From Albugo candida (lineage: Eukaryota > Oomycota > Peronosporomycetes > Albuginales), in contig JBDOQK010000004.1 of the NCBI GenBank assembly GCA_040437565.1, forward strand, positions 248,001 to 312,000: a stretch of DNA of 64,000 nt, written 5' to 3'. How positions within the stretch are numbered: position 1 is the stretch's first letter; each line of letters opens with the position of its first letter. Positions 11,216 through 23,420 of this stretch are shown one piece after another. Under the pieces are notes generated by a model that saw only the letters and a list, made by a program, of their open reading frames with translations, was not told the origin of the DNA and did no database searches. The position numbers and the translations under genes are program-made.

Positions 11216-12254
11216 ATCTAGTAATAAAAAAAGCGATCGAGGAGGAGGCGGATCGTATCTTGGCAAAGCTTCGTGTTTCTTCTCATCCTGAAAACGACTG
11301 GGAGAATTGGAAGAAGCCCACAACAAAATTTTAACATCAAGTTTAAAAGAAGCTTCGTCGACAGGGAGATTTGGACGTCACACACGCTCGTGCTGAGTAG
11401 GACGAAGCTGCAGAAGCTTTTCGACAATCAAGTCACGACCAAGAAAGAAAGTTGCACGAGAAAGCTCTTCGCTCGTATCAGAACGGGTAAGGAGTTCGTC
11501 CAAGTATAATCAAGACTCCATGCTCGACTACCACATGAAGAACATGGAGAAAGCTTCTCGCTATCTCTTTCGCCCCATGGATTTGACTTGTTATCGTGTG
11601 CCTTTAGAAGAAGTTCTACTTCCCAATGGACAAGTGTCTAAGAATCCCATTGATATAACTCTTCAGTTCACAGATCACTGGGTGGTATCATCGGAGATCA
11701 AAAAAGTTCAGCAGGACTTCTTTTGCGTCCATGTGCGACACAACAAGACACATTGCTTTAATCGACAACAGCAACAATTTTCAGCCTTGACGAATCCTAT
11801 TTGTCGGCTCGATTAACCATAATGGAGATGGAAGAAGCAATAAAAAGTATGCGTGGACACTCGTCACCTGGAATGGACGGATTGCCGGCAGCAACTTGCT
11901 TCGAGTGTTTTTGGTGAATGTCTGAAAATTGTTTTCGAACACCAACTTCGTCGATGCTCATTGCTGCGTTCTCAACGTAGTTCAGCAATCATGTTGCTAT
12001 GAAAAAAGATCCCGTGCTGATCCTGGTAACTATCGTCCTATCGCCCTGACATCAGTGAATTTGAAAATGCTGTCGAAAGCACTTGCGTACCGACTTCAGC
12101 AGGTGCTTTCGAAATGGATCCACCAGGATCAAAAAGCATTTCTGCGAGGCCGTTCCATCCATCGTCACATTGGGTACATGAGTGACCTGCAGGATATGGT
12201 CCCTCCTCGTGATAAAGAAGCATACGAAACGTTTGTCGATTTTGAGAAAGCGGA
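11216..12254 (+). pseudogene. LINE B linker and first partial RT segment (left of gap)
   Basis: It aligns with copy A about 4200-5240: the linker, SMRGHSSPGMDGLPA (about 11845), SRADPGNYRPIALTSV (about 12010), AFLRGRSIHRHIGYMSDLQ (about 12135), then YETFVDFEKA just before the gap. The catalytic half of the RT is not reached. The same region appears again right of the gap in a clearly different version. Confidence 0.8.
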
Positions 12255-12354
12255 NNNNNNNNNNNNNNNNNNNNNNNNNNNNNNNNNNNNNNNNNNNNNN
12301 NNNNNNNNNNNNNNNNNNNNNNNNNNNNNNNNNNNNNNNNNNNNNNNNNNNNNN
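12255..12354. other. Assembly gap inside the LINE B RT, flanks repeat in diverged form
   Basis: 100 N. Sequence on the right restarts at the equivalent of about 11555 on the left, but differs at many positions, unlike the identical flanks of most other gaps here. Confidence 0.95.
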
Positions 12355-14240
12355 ATCACATCGACATTTCTTTCGACCAGTGGACTCAACATGTCATCGT
12401 GCCGTGTACCCTAGGAGGAAGTTCTACTGCCTACTTGCCAAGTTTCTCTGACTCCTTTCGATATCCCCCTTCAGTTCACAGATCACTGGGTAGGTATCAT
12501 GGGAGACCCATGAAGTTCAGCTGGACTTCCTTTGCGCCCATGTGCGACGCAACAACAAAAATTACTTCAATCCATCACAAAAACATTCTCCAGATTGGAT
12601 GAATCCTTTTTGTCCTCTCCCATAACAAAACGGGAGATGGAAGAAGCAATCAATCACATGCGTGGACATTCATCACCTGGAATGGACGGATTGCCCGCAG
12701 CATTCTACCAACTCGCTCCAAGTGTTTTTGGTGAATGTCTAAAAATTGTTTTCCAACACCAACTTCGTCGAGGCTCTTTGCTGCGTTCTCAACGTAGTTC
12801 AGCAATCACGTTGCTATACAAAAAAGGATCCCGTGCTGATCCTGGCAACTATCGTCCTATTGCCCTGATATGCGTGGATGTGAAAGTGCTGTCGAAGGTA
12901 CTCGCGTACCGACTTCAGCAGGTGCTTCCGAAATTCATCCACGAGGATCAAAACGCATTTCTGCGAGGACATTCCATCCATCATCACATTCGGTATATGA
13001 GTGATCTGCAGGTCTGCAGGATCTAGTCACTCATCGTGATGAAGAAGCATACGCAGCATTTCTGGATTTTGAGAAAGCGTACGATCGAGTGGATTGGTCG
13101 TACATGTTTGCGGTTTTATCGAAAATGAATTGTGGAAACTCTTTCAGCCAGTGGACAAAGCTTCTTTACACCAACACGAATGTATCGTTGTTGTTGAATG
13201 GAACGCTTTCGTCAAAAATCACTCCGTCGAGGGGTGTTAAACAGGGTGATCCACTGTCCGTTCTGCTCTTTCTCATGACGATTGAGCCTTTGGGAAATTT
13301 GTTGCGGAGGATTGAAGGATCCGGAATATGTATCACTCCAACGAATACAGCAACAAGTTTTCTTTTTTTTTTGAGAGCCACTCGACCTTATTATCGTCTT
13401 CGCTCGGGAAGTAGAGGCGCAGATCGAGATCGTTCAGCACTACTGAGAGGGCTCAGGAGCAAAGCTTAACTTGTCCAAATTCAATTTTCTCCTCCTCAAT
13501 CGACACCAATTATGTCCACCGTTTGAAGAAGTGACAGCACTCTCAGCGAGTGAGTCGGTGAAATACTTGGGAGTTCCATTCAGTCAATCACCCGTTGGTG
13601 ATTTGATGATTGAATTTTTAGAGAATCCTTTTTATATTGGATTCCGTCAGTGGTTTCGTCGAGCCAGAACAGTTCGTGGAAGACTACTGGTGGCGCAAAC
13701 TATGGTTTTATCACGTTTATGGCACTGTACAACTCATTTGAACATTCCGCAATATATACTTCGCCGGTGGCAGTCGATGCTTAATCGATTTGTTTTGAGT
13801 CGGAAGTATGAGCGAGATTCAACACACGTTCAGCTGATAAAGTCGGAATTCATGTACCTACCTCATTCAAAAGGCGGAGTACAGGTTCCTTTTATCGCAG
13901 CACAATTGAATAAACAACTATTTCAGTTTTTACAACAATTTCTATTGAATTCCAGTACAGCTTCACCCAGCAACTGGACACTTACTGGATTGGAGATCAC
14001 ACGATGCATCTTGCCCGATTTTGGGCCATATCGATCACTCGATATCCTCACGATATCACCACGTCGACATAGCACTTGTGCATCGGAATATAGCGTCATC
14101 ATGGTGGAAGCAGACATGTATTTGGTTTCACCAAATTCAGTCGGATCTTACCAGCACCTATCTATCACAGCAAGAGAGATTTTCCACGCTGTTGGATGCC
14201 CACCTATGGTTTCATATCGATCCTCGGCTTCACTTTGAGA
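12355..14240 (+). pseudogene. LINE B second RT segment (right of gap)
   Basis: It covers the full RT region. 12532-13026 is open with HMRGHSSPGMDGLPAAFYQ and GSRADPGNYRPIALI, followed by FLDFEKAYDRVDW (about 13060), GVKQGDP (about 13235) and the C-terminal RT part 13471-14238. At the catalytic site (about 13355-13385), where copy A reads FADDS, copy B has a long T-run and GAGAGCCAC, so both catalytic Asp codons are lost and the frame shifts. This copy cannot encode an active RT. Confidence 0.87.
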
Positions 14241-15351
14241 AGAGGCAACGGGTAACAAGTGTCTAGGCTCATCGACGATGTTTGGGAATGGTACCCGAAC
14301 CAGCGCGCAGTCTTCGGATGCGATTCGCTCAAGCGTTTCACATACGGTCCCTACGCGACTTGTTTGGTGGAAGAACGGACTGGTTCGCCTCTGCTCTAGA
14401 ATTCATTTTGCGTTTTAGTACAAGTGAAGTTGGTAAGCCGTCCAATCAGTCTCAATCGAAGTTTTCACGCTGATTATACGTCGAAGCAACGCAAATTCTT
14501 CGAAGTGCTCAACCAGTTGGAGTATTATACTGTCCCGAAAGGGAAATAACACGAGTATTTCCGGTTCACTTTGGCATTCAACTTTCGGACTGGAAGTTTA
14601 TCTTTCCGCTGATTCCTCGGAACCAACTGTATCGCGTCAGTGGGAAGGCACTGCCACCGGATAAATTACACCCACTGTTGCTTCACGTATCAGAACGTGA
14701 TCGAAGTGGGGCGTCAACATGGGTGAAAGATTTTTACAAGTTATACAAACGTCTTTGCAGACGTTTCCTACCGATCTATTCGGATGTCCCGTTCCGACTA
14801 TCCTTCTGTATCCTGCCCGTTCGAGCACGATTTTGGTTTTTACAACAATCACATCCAGAAATCATCCTGTGCACTCAGAAGCATTGTGGTGCGGTCGAAA
14901 GCTACCAGCATTTGTTTTTCGATTGCAACAGGACAAGTACAATTTGGGAAGAGCTCTTTCCGTCGTGGACACTCTTCTTTTCTGTTCGCCCGCGATGGTC
15001 ACATATCGCGTGTGCACGGTTCCTGCACTTCGTGATGCGTGGAAACCTTTTCGAGTGGTTCTGGAGGATCTTTGGTTTACATTAGTCGCGGTCGCGATTC
15101 ATTTTATTTGGACGGATCGGAATCGCAGACTTTTCGCCCACGGCACTTCGACGCCAACTGCCCCAGCTGTTTCGGTGATTTATAGCACACTGAGTGCCCA
15201 TATCCGCTATTTTCAACGTCAGTGCTATGATACGGAGCAGCTCGAGCACTTGACACAAGTATTAGCGTCTTATCAGCATACTGGTTCAGCAAGGAGATAT
15301 TTCTCTGCTCGACCCAGCCTGCTTCACGTTCGGCGCCATCAACGATTTTAA
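14241..15351 (+). pseudogene. LINE B ORF2 C-terminal region with RT-associated zinc finger
   Basis: The frame 14678-15085 holds SGASTWVKDFYKLYKR, then RFWFLQQSHPEIILC and a zinc-finger pattern C-x4-C-x7-H-x4-C at 14870-14926, as in the zf-RVT domain of plant and oomycete LINE ORF2. The following IWEELFPSW is also typical. The ORF2 stop (TAA) is at 15349-15351. The part before 14678 is broken by frame changes. Confidence 0.82.
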
Positions 15352-15515
15352 GTCGGTGATGCGTGGCGTTTTTAACACAGTACTATCTTATTCCAGTCTC
15401 TGAGCCTCGCCGCGGGTTTGTAAACCAACTTCGCATTTCATTTTGTTTATTTATTGTAGTTTAGGCATTAGAGAAGTCATTTAAGTCTAATTCTAATAAT
15501 ATAGACAACTTCAAC
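15352..15515 (+). other. LINE B 3' UTR and tail hairpin
   Basis: It is nearly the same as the copy A 3' UTR. The hairpin lies at 15485-15506, with the same two stems as in copy A but loop CTAAT and bulge A. No poly-A. Confidence 0.8.
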
Positions 15516-15531
15516 TAGGTCCTTAGTTCAC
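15516..15531. repeat. Right target-site duplication of LINE copy B
   Basis: Exact copy of 7859-7874. Confidence 0.9.
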
Positions 15532-15599
15532 TTAACCGCTGTTCGAAGCCTCTACGAACTTATCTTATCTGATGTCAGCTAGGTTGCTAATCTTGATGT

Positions 15600-18060
15600 T
15601 CGAAATGTTTTGTTGGTATTAACTACGTCAAGAAATCGGCAAGCAGAAGTTTTGTTGGGATATACTCCAACTTAACGCTTTTAATTTCGAGATCAGGTAT
15701 GAAATGATGTCGGTTGTCAATATGCTTTGCTAGACTCTGATATCCATCATTTCTTGCGATCGCGATTGCGCTCTGATTATCCCCGATCAGTTGGACACAA
15801 ATGGACATTGCAATGTATTCAGCTTCAGCTGAGCTAGGCGCAATACTATTCTGTAGTCGAGATATGTATACTTATGGAGTGCCCTTTATCATGACCATAA
15901 TGCCTGATGTTGAAGGTCGATCATCACGGCTTCCTCTCAAATCTGATTGACTGTAGGCTTCTTTCAATAATTCTTCATTGTTACCTCTAAGTACCAAACC
16001 AAGTTTCGGAGATGTCTTCAAATATCCGAGAGCTCGAATACCTGCAGTCCAATGTGCGAGAAACGGCTTCTACAAGAATAGACTTTGTTCGCACACACCA
16101 AATGAAACGTCGGATCTGGTACTCATTGTACTGTAAAGAAGGGATCCAATCAATGACCGATAGGGCTTGTTCCTCGTATGTTCGTCTTCATTGATTGCTT
16201 TTGTCAGCTTTTGACTTGTGCAGTTTGGATTATAAGCAGGAGCTAGTTTTTTTGGGCGAACTTCTCATCCATCCGTTTGATAGAAGCCTTCTGTTACAGA
16301 CGTGTCACTTTGTTGCTCTTTTCGTACGATAATTCTATGCCCAAATTGAACTGAGCCATGCCGAGTATCTCCATTGTGAAAATTTACGCGAGTTGCTTGC
16401 TGACATCTTTTATCACATCAATCGATTTTGCTGAAATCAACTTGTCATCGACATAGAGTGCGAGATACACGAGTTGTTTCTGTTTACGGCGAACAAAAAT
16501 GCAAGAGTCAGAGGTGCATTGCTTGAACTCAAGATCCAAGAAAACTTTCGAGATCGTCTTGTACCATACCGCTAGTGCTTGCTTGATCCATATAAACTTC
16601 TTTCTAGTTTACATTCTTGACCGGATTGGATTTTTAATCTTCGCGGTGGCCACATGTATACCTGTTCTTTCAATATTCATTGGGAAATGCTGTATCCACA
16701 TCATACTGGTAAATATCGTATCCGAGTTGAACACACAGGCTGAGAAGTACTCTGAGTGAACTGGTTCTTATCGTGTTTTTCTGTATAGTCGACTCCAGCT
16801 GTTTGTCGAAGTGCTTGTGCAAACAGTCGGGCCTTATATCACTGAACTTCACCATGTTCATCTCGCTTGATCGCAAACACCCATTTGCACCCCATCACTT
16901 TTTGACCATTCGGAGAAGTGAGAATTTTACATGTCTTCTTTTCATCCACATATTTGAATTTTGATGCTATCGCAATTTTCCATTGGAGTGCTTCACCACT
17001 TTGCACTTCTTTCTGATACGTTGTAGGGCTATTAAATGCTGCGTTTGCTTGCTCGGACATAAGCCGCAATCGCTTTGACTCTGAATTGACTTCATGCTGA
17101 TCGAGCTGATTTCCATCTGTATACGGAAATGATGGCATCACTGAAACTACTTGCTGGTGGTGTTCTGTGGCGACGTCTGAAAACCATAGTTGTGCCGTGA
17201 TTATAAGAATACTCATCCATTTCGATTCGTCTCCTCGGCACAAAATTGTTTCGGGGCGTTGCCACTAAGTAGTAACTTGGCTAGGAGGTACTGGGATAAT
17301 TTCTCGACCATAATCTTCATCAACCTCCATAGAGGACGTGCNNNNNNNNNNNNNNNNNNNNNNNNNNNNNNNNNNNNNNNNNNNNNNNNNNNNNNNNNNN
17401 NNNNNNNNNNNNNNNNNNNNNNNNNNNNNNNNNNNNNNNNNCGGAAATGATGGCATCACTGAAACTACTTGCTGGTGGTGTTCTGTGGCGACGTCTGAAA
17501 ACCATAGCTGTGCCGTGATTATAAGAATACTCATCCATTTCGATTCGTCTCCTCGGCACAAAATTGTTTCGGGGCGTTGCCACTAAGTAGTAACTTGGCT
17601 GGGAGGTACTGGGATAATTTCTCGACCATAATCTTCATCAATCTTTATGGAGGACGTGCCTTTAGAATCGTGATCCAACGGTGCTAAGTTTGTATCGGAT
17701 CGTCCAGGTAACGTGAGCTGATGGTTTTGGTATTTTTGGCCAGCTTGATCAATTTCCATGAACTGAGGATTCTGAGACTCGATGCGCACATATGAAGTAC
17801 GATAGTCATCATCAAATGAATTTATTCTTCGAGTCATTTCAAGGTTTTGAACAACGCCTTGAACATACTTGGTCTTAATTACTGTCGTTACGTCAATGAT
17901 TTGTGAAATCTCCACTCGCTTGGTAGGTTTGTTGAATATCCGATACGCGTAAGACCCTCCACCTTGTGATTGATGGTCATCAGGGAGAAATCGATTAGCA
18001 GGTATGTGCACGCGTTGCATGCTATAATTAGGTACATACTGGTCAATCAATACAATCCGA
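15600..18060 (-). mobile_element. Ty1/Copia retrotransposon fossil, truncated
   Basis: Read on the minus strand: a linker region rich in charged residues (about 18050-17250), the start of the RT with GEALQWKIAI and KVMGCKWVFAIKRDEHG (about 16850-17030), a central RT part (about 16500-16840), and the end of RNase H with IGDNQSAIAIARN, KHIDNRHHF and ADFLT (about 15625-15800). Gag, protease and integrase are absent upstream, and I could not identify LTRs. The fossil is broken, with several breaks plus one assembly gap with duplicated flanks. It adjoins LINE B on the left. It looks old. Confidence 0.85.
17342..17441. other. Assembly gap, flanks duplicated with a few differences
   Basis: 100 N. 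The 218 bases at 17124-17341 recur at 17442-17659 with a handful of single-base differences, which suggests two haplotypes or two contigs of one locus. Confidence 0.95.
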
Positions 18061-20630
18061 CTGAAAAGAATTTAAAAGAGCGGGTTCATCAAATGCATTA
18101 CGACATGGAGGCATAACGTCATGACCACGTGAGCAGCCGAGAAACTATTCACACTCCATTCTGTGACCACACAACATTGAAAAGTGCCGCTTCTGTAACC
18201 GTACCGCAAGACCAAGAATGCCGCGTAAAGATGTACCGTGTATTTGTTTATCTTAGTTGATCCAAAGAAACATGGAGCATTGGCACTACAATTTGAGGAC
18301 AAGCTCGCTATGCACTCAATAACCTAAATATAAATACGAGGCCTTCTAATTTTGTTTGAGCTTTTGCAATCTAATTCTCTTTTATTTCGGCAGGGAGGCG
18401 GATCCGTGAAAATGACGTTATCTTGATTGAGCTACCGTGAAAATAATTTTCCACTAGGAGTAGTGGCAAATATTTCTCTCGCATCTGCGGGCACCATTAC
18501 GTCGCTCATGTGTTATTGCCAATGAACTTCCCAAGCGAAATCTAAGTGTGGTCTTGTTTTGATGGGATGGTACTGGCAAAGAGTGTGCTCTAGATGCTAC
18601 AACTCGTACACTTTAACAAAATTCGATGGAAGCGAATGATTTAGGAGCTGGGATTTCAAGACACTACGGAACTTACACTTGAAACAATCGGTAATTCGAG
18701 ACGGCTTTTTATATAACTTGATCATTTCCCCTGTACTAAAAAAGAGCGACGTGTTTCTAAAATTGCAATGTATATTAGTGCATGATTGCAAGTAGTACAA
18801 ATTGATGAATATACATTACATGTGGGTCGATCTGAAAGCTCATGATCTCCTTGGTGGACCATTAAAGCTTTATTCCGAGTTTAGAGCGGATAAAGAGAGC
18901 GGAAGTACACGGAGGCAGCGACTTCATGATACGCATATCATATAAGCAACGGGAATGATGGTGCGACTTGTGCACACTACGTGAAAGGGAATGCGAATAT
19001 TCAACTCACGTCTGCTATAGAGAAATGGTGAAGAATGAGATGTTTATATTGGTGCTGTGGTAGACACCATAGAATCAATTACCGCTTCCATTCAGCTCAT
19101 GGACCAGCCAATACAGAAATGATATGCGTAGCAGCTGCAGTTGGTAATATCGTTTTGCCCGACCACTTAAGTTTGCATCGAATGAGACTTCTACTGCCTA
19201 TTACCTCCGTTCCGACCAAAGTATCCTGATTCGATCTCTACTTCTATGAAACTGACTGACTGTACATCCTTACGTTGTATGCATGGTAATATATAACATG
19301 AGCTAGTACCTATGATTTCGCTTCCGAGATCATGATGCTCTCTTTTTTGAAATGTCAGTAGTAGATCTCATAACAATGAACCAGCCCATCATCACGCAGA
19401 ATACGTCATACAGAAAGATGTACGATTCTCAGGTCTGCAATACGGCCTTCGGTGCTCGAATCGTATAGTATGACTGGATCTACATCACAGATCTCAGATG
19501 GAACATGTCTTGGTGGTATGTGCTGGCAGAAAATAAACGATGTTCCGGCGACTGGCTTGAGAATACCTTTATCTGAAGTAACCAAGAGCGAACATATATA
19601 TTCGCAAGAACAAAATGAGTCATCTTATCGGCGCTAATCGGACTGCAGAGATTTCTTCAACATTCGGATCTTCATGTTACTAAAAAAGTACTCGAGCTCT
19701 AAGAAAACGAAGACAAAGAACAGTGATATATTCCACTGAAACCCATTGCTCCAGAAAATCGATCATTCGAAATATCGACAATATTATTAATCCATGAGTG
19801 TTGAAAGCAAGTCAGGTCCATGACGATTTACCGATGAAGAGGTCATAGTTGGGAGGAATAGGCCACCGAAAGCACAGCTGACACAATTTCGTTTCTTTTA
19901 CTAATATCAGATTTGAGATTACGGTGGCACTGAACATGCTTTATGTAAAATGAGTTGATCTAAAAGTACAATGAGGGTAAAGATGACGCTCCAAATCAGG
20001 ACCTTGAAATACCATAAACAGTCACTTCATCAGAGCTGCTGTAAAGAAGATCCTTGAAAAATTCAATGAAATAGTACAAAATTCCTCTCACCGCAATGGA
20101 CCCATCCTATCCGCTGTCGAGCATACAACAACGAAAGCATCAGCCTCTTACAGAAAAGGCATTATTCTGAGAGTCTCACTTGTTTTAATTGCAAGACGAT
20201 CCTTGTACGTTTACAGCAAAGCTCGGAAAGCAAAGGGATCAATGTTGGGGGCAACTACGCATGATTCTTTTGTTCAAAGTCTCGTATACGTTACCAGCCT
20301 TAACGCAATGGTTATCGATTGTCAAAATGGATGAAAATGAGGTACGAGCACGCTGATAGATGTTTCTGATAGCCACATGATCATAAATTGACCATTCCAA
20401 TTAGAAAGAGTTAAACGCAACGGATTCATTCAATAGATCAAGAACTGAAGGCATGTTAACGAATCTACTCGAGTAGCCAAGACGCTATTCGCGCTTCAGT
20501 GTCATGCTGATAAATGCGCGTACGGTGTTCTATCACGCTTGGTCGGGATGCCTTACCCGCTTCAGACATGGACCAGAGAAATGTATCAAATTCGCTGCAT
20601 GTTACGCGTGTAGTGTGAGATTCATTATAT
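18061..20630. other. AT-rich DNA with no recognisable gene
   Basis: Only short ORFs of about 60-75 codons in all frames, none with a recognisable motif. No RNA gene, tandem array or terminal repeat was seen. Probably decayed intergenic or transposon DNA. Confidence 0.5.
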
Positions 20631-20639
20631 AGCGAAGCG

Positions 20640-21300
20640 TATGTAAAAACGTCTGGGCGTTAATCATATTGGTCGTACCTGTAGCCGGGAAACGCGCCGT
20701 CAGATTGTGTAGGGAGCTTCTCCGATCGTCAACGCACCGTTTTTTTGCAACGGGAAATGAGATCGAGGCAGCTGCTTACATTGATTGCATTCGTTGCATT
20801 AGACGCTTTAAGTATGTCGGAAAGCGCGTGGAATTGCATACAATACTCTAGAGATTTTACTTCAGCGACGATCGCCAAATAGTGACTCCTCACCCCTCCG
20901 AAGCATCACAGCTTGACGACTCAACAAGCGAGAATGTTGCGTCGACATACTCCTTCAGGACGCACTTGATCTGATATTGCTGACTTATGAAACGCAATAA
21001 ACCTATCACTGCACTAGTGTGTCACAAATGGCATTAACTTCCTGCAAAATCTATTAAACGATTCTTTCATACAGCTTTCATTGTCTGGTCAGTTTGTGTC
21101 AGCAAATTTTGAATTGATCAATTCCCTTCTAATTTATATCCGTTAAGCAAGGGCCTTCGACGGTATTATCACGACACTAGGAAATTACCATAGGAATTGG
21201 AGAAGATGAATCATTTGCTATGAGACTTAACATAATGCTGTTCTTTTTGCTCTGTATTATTCTTTCTCCCTCTATGCTCAATCATCGGATCTAAAGATAT
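20640..21300 (+). repeat. Dispersed family Z, copy 1
   Basis: It aligns by eye with 36690-37250 in the same orientation. Shared landmarks are GATCGA/GGCAGCTGCTT, AAAGCGCGTGGAAT, GTGTCACAAATGGCATT, GTTRAGCAAGGGCCTTC, CACGACACTAGGAA and ATAATGCTGTTCTTTTT. The plus-frame peptide AAAYIDCIRC in this copy corresponds to AAACIACVQR in the other, suggesting old coding sequence. Not a family I recognise. Confidence 0.65.
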
Positions 21301-22379
21301 GACATGAGAGTTAGATCAACAGGCAGCTTGATCTTGTGTGTTTGAGAACGAAAACATCAGTATTATTCGCTTTTTTGTAATTTTACGCTCTTGTAAATCT
21401 AACTTATGAATATTTCACAGTAGATAAGATTTTCAGGCCACACACTGGAAAAATCTATTCCTAGAATCTGCTGGAGACACAGAATTGGAATCATAAGATC
21501 TATCCTATCGGCAACTTCTAAATCCATTTTCCTGCATCATCTCATCTTCATTAGACTCATCGAAAGAGGACATCATAGTCTGGAATCCGCTACGCTCCGA
21601 CGGTAATTGGTTCGTTAGAGAAGAGCAAAAGTCTGCAGGATTGCGAGTCTGCATAAACATGTTGGTGTTTGTTCGTTCATTCCAAGGCGTGCTTTTATAA
21701 TACTGGTGATCAAGACAGAAGGCTAGGAAAATTCAACCCCGATACATCCATTATTGTGCACAAAGCTTGATAATAAAAATAGATTCTTGAATGCGTACGA
21801 GCTGCAATTTGATGTCACACTTGAGAAAGTCTTATATCTCTTCGGTCATGTACTGTGTATGCTTCACTTTTTATGATTGATTTAACAAGCTTCCTATTCC
21901 ACGACGAGTTACATTACGTTTAGTCGTGACGCTATCGACGTATCGACGACAGCGCATCATATCCTGAACCTATCTTGCATTTGCGAAAGTGCATTCAGCC
22001 GGGATTTTTGAAATTTAGGATGTGGTTCATTTGGGACTAACTAGGGCTGTTGTATTCTCTCCGGTTAGCATTCATCATATAGACCCCTACTGAGAGAGCA
22101 CTTTTTCCTCAACTTGAAGCCCTACGAACTCAGATGTCATTTGCACGGGGATACTTCTTTCTCAATAATGGATTACTTGCGTGCTCAATGACCGCTTGAG
22201 ACATGAAAAAAATTTGAGGGGTAAGACAACAGATCGTTGGGGATGGTTTCCTGCGTCTTTTAATAGCTTTGATACTGACTGAGCTGATAGATGCGACATA
22301 AGAAAAGCTCTTGCATTGGATCCAACTTTTCCTTGAGTTAGACAGAATAGCAAGACCGTCTCATGAGTACGACCGAGAT
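21301..22379. other. AT-rich DNA with no recognisable gene
   Basis: No ORF with a recognisable motif and no structured repeat. The longest frames are below 80 codons. Confidence 0.5.
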
Positions 22380-22745
22380 AGCGGAAGAGACTGAGCACAT
22401 GCGAGCTAATTTATCTCCAGGTAAAGATGCACCAATGGCTGCGTTTTACCATCTTAATGCGGAAACGTGTCGCGAGGTTTGAGAGATTGTGTTTTCAGTT
22501 GGAAATAGGTATCTTCGATCGATTATTATACAAAGTAGGAGGACGAGGTGATCGTGGTACTATAGGACGATCACACTACTTTGTGGTGATGTGAAAGCAC
22601 TTCCAAAATCATTCGCGCATCGATGGTGACAATTTTGCCATAATCAAATCAATAAACTCGAAAAGCATTCGTGTGAGTGAGGTCGATGTTTCACCACATT
22701 CGACTCAAAAAAGGCGACTTTGGAAAGAGTTACGAGTGAATGCAA
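22380..22745 (+). pseudogene. Ancient LINE reverse transcriptase fragment
   Basis: Conceptual translation gives TEHMRANLSPGKDAPMAAFY, matching the MRGHSSPGMDGLPAAFY block of LINE A/B. A stretch YYRTITLLCGDVKALPKSF follows, matching NYRPIALICVDVKVLSKVL. Stops and frameshifts are frequent and no flanking ORF1 or tail is seen, so it is much older than copies A and B but of a related LINE lineage. Confidence 0.72.
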
Positions 22746-22794
22746 TCTAGGTGGAAACTGTGTGCGAGGGGACAAGCGTAATTATTTTCAAAAC

Positions 22795-23420
22795 GTTTTG
22801 CAGCGCTGAGCGCATCCCACCGCCGCCTTACTTGACTAAAAGTCATATTTATTGACTCATATACACTTTGTGTTTTTCTTAACACCTTGCAGTGATATAC
22901 TGGCGACTGCTGATATACTGGACATGACACGATGTCAGAATTAGACGTGTGCTTCCGTTATGAAATTTGTCGAAGAGGTACATTAACTAGTCCGACTTGT
23001 AGTACGCTGTATCGTATTATTCCTGAAGCTTTCTTGTATCCAAATAAAGTAGAAACCGCTGAGGATCTCCAGGCAGTCAACCTTCATGGGCTTGTAAAAA
23101 AATCAGTCAGGCATTTCTCACGGCTGAGCTTTTGCAGTATGCTCTTGTCTTCACAGCACTTCTTCTCAATCATTTTCGAATAAATAATGTCCAAGGCGCG
23201 AGTCTTAAATTCGTGTCGAATCAGCATTGTAGAAAAGGCTCACAGATCGGAAATGTGTTTGGTAGCACTTTCAGCGTTTGTGACCAAAGAGCGCACGTTC
23301 TACTGATAAACTGAGGAAAAAGTGAATGTCTACAACTAGAGTAGAGCGAACATGCTGATACCACTACATTAAGGAGACTTTGGAATTTCTAGTCACTTCT
23401 TACCCAGTCAACCTTTTCCT
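22795..23420 (+). repeat. Dispersed family X, copy 1
   Basis: It aligns by eye with 25190-25930 and with the reverse complement of about 60960-61350. Landmarks are GCGCTGAGCGCATCCCA, ACGATGTCAGAATTAGACGTGT, ATGCTCTTGTCTTCACAGCAC, CCAAGGCGCGAGTCTT and TTTCAGCGTTTG. The last site has an intron-acceptor-like AG at the same place in other copies (TTCTTAG before CGTTTG at about 25815). This suggests a decayed spliced gene family. No domain recognised. Confidence 0.65.

Larger units (their letters stand above)
7875..15515 (+). mobile_element. LINE copy B (same family as copy A, decayed)
   Basis: This is the second nearly full-length LINE: leader, ORF1 (about 8020-10389), ORF2 (about 10364-15351) and 3' tail, bounded by an exact 16-bp TSD. 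It is collinear with copy A, with the 3' third most similar. A 100-N gap at 12255-12354 falls in the RT. After the gap the sequence steps back by about 700 bp and repeats the N-terminal RT region in a diverged form, so this part may join two LINE copies. ORF1 and ORF2 are both broken. Confidence 0.9.
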
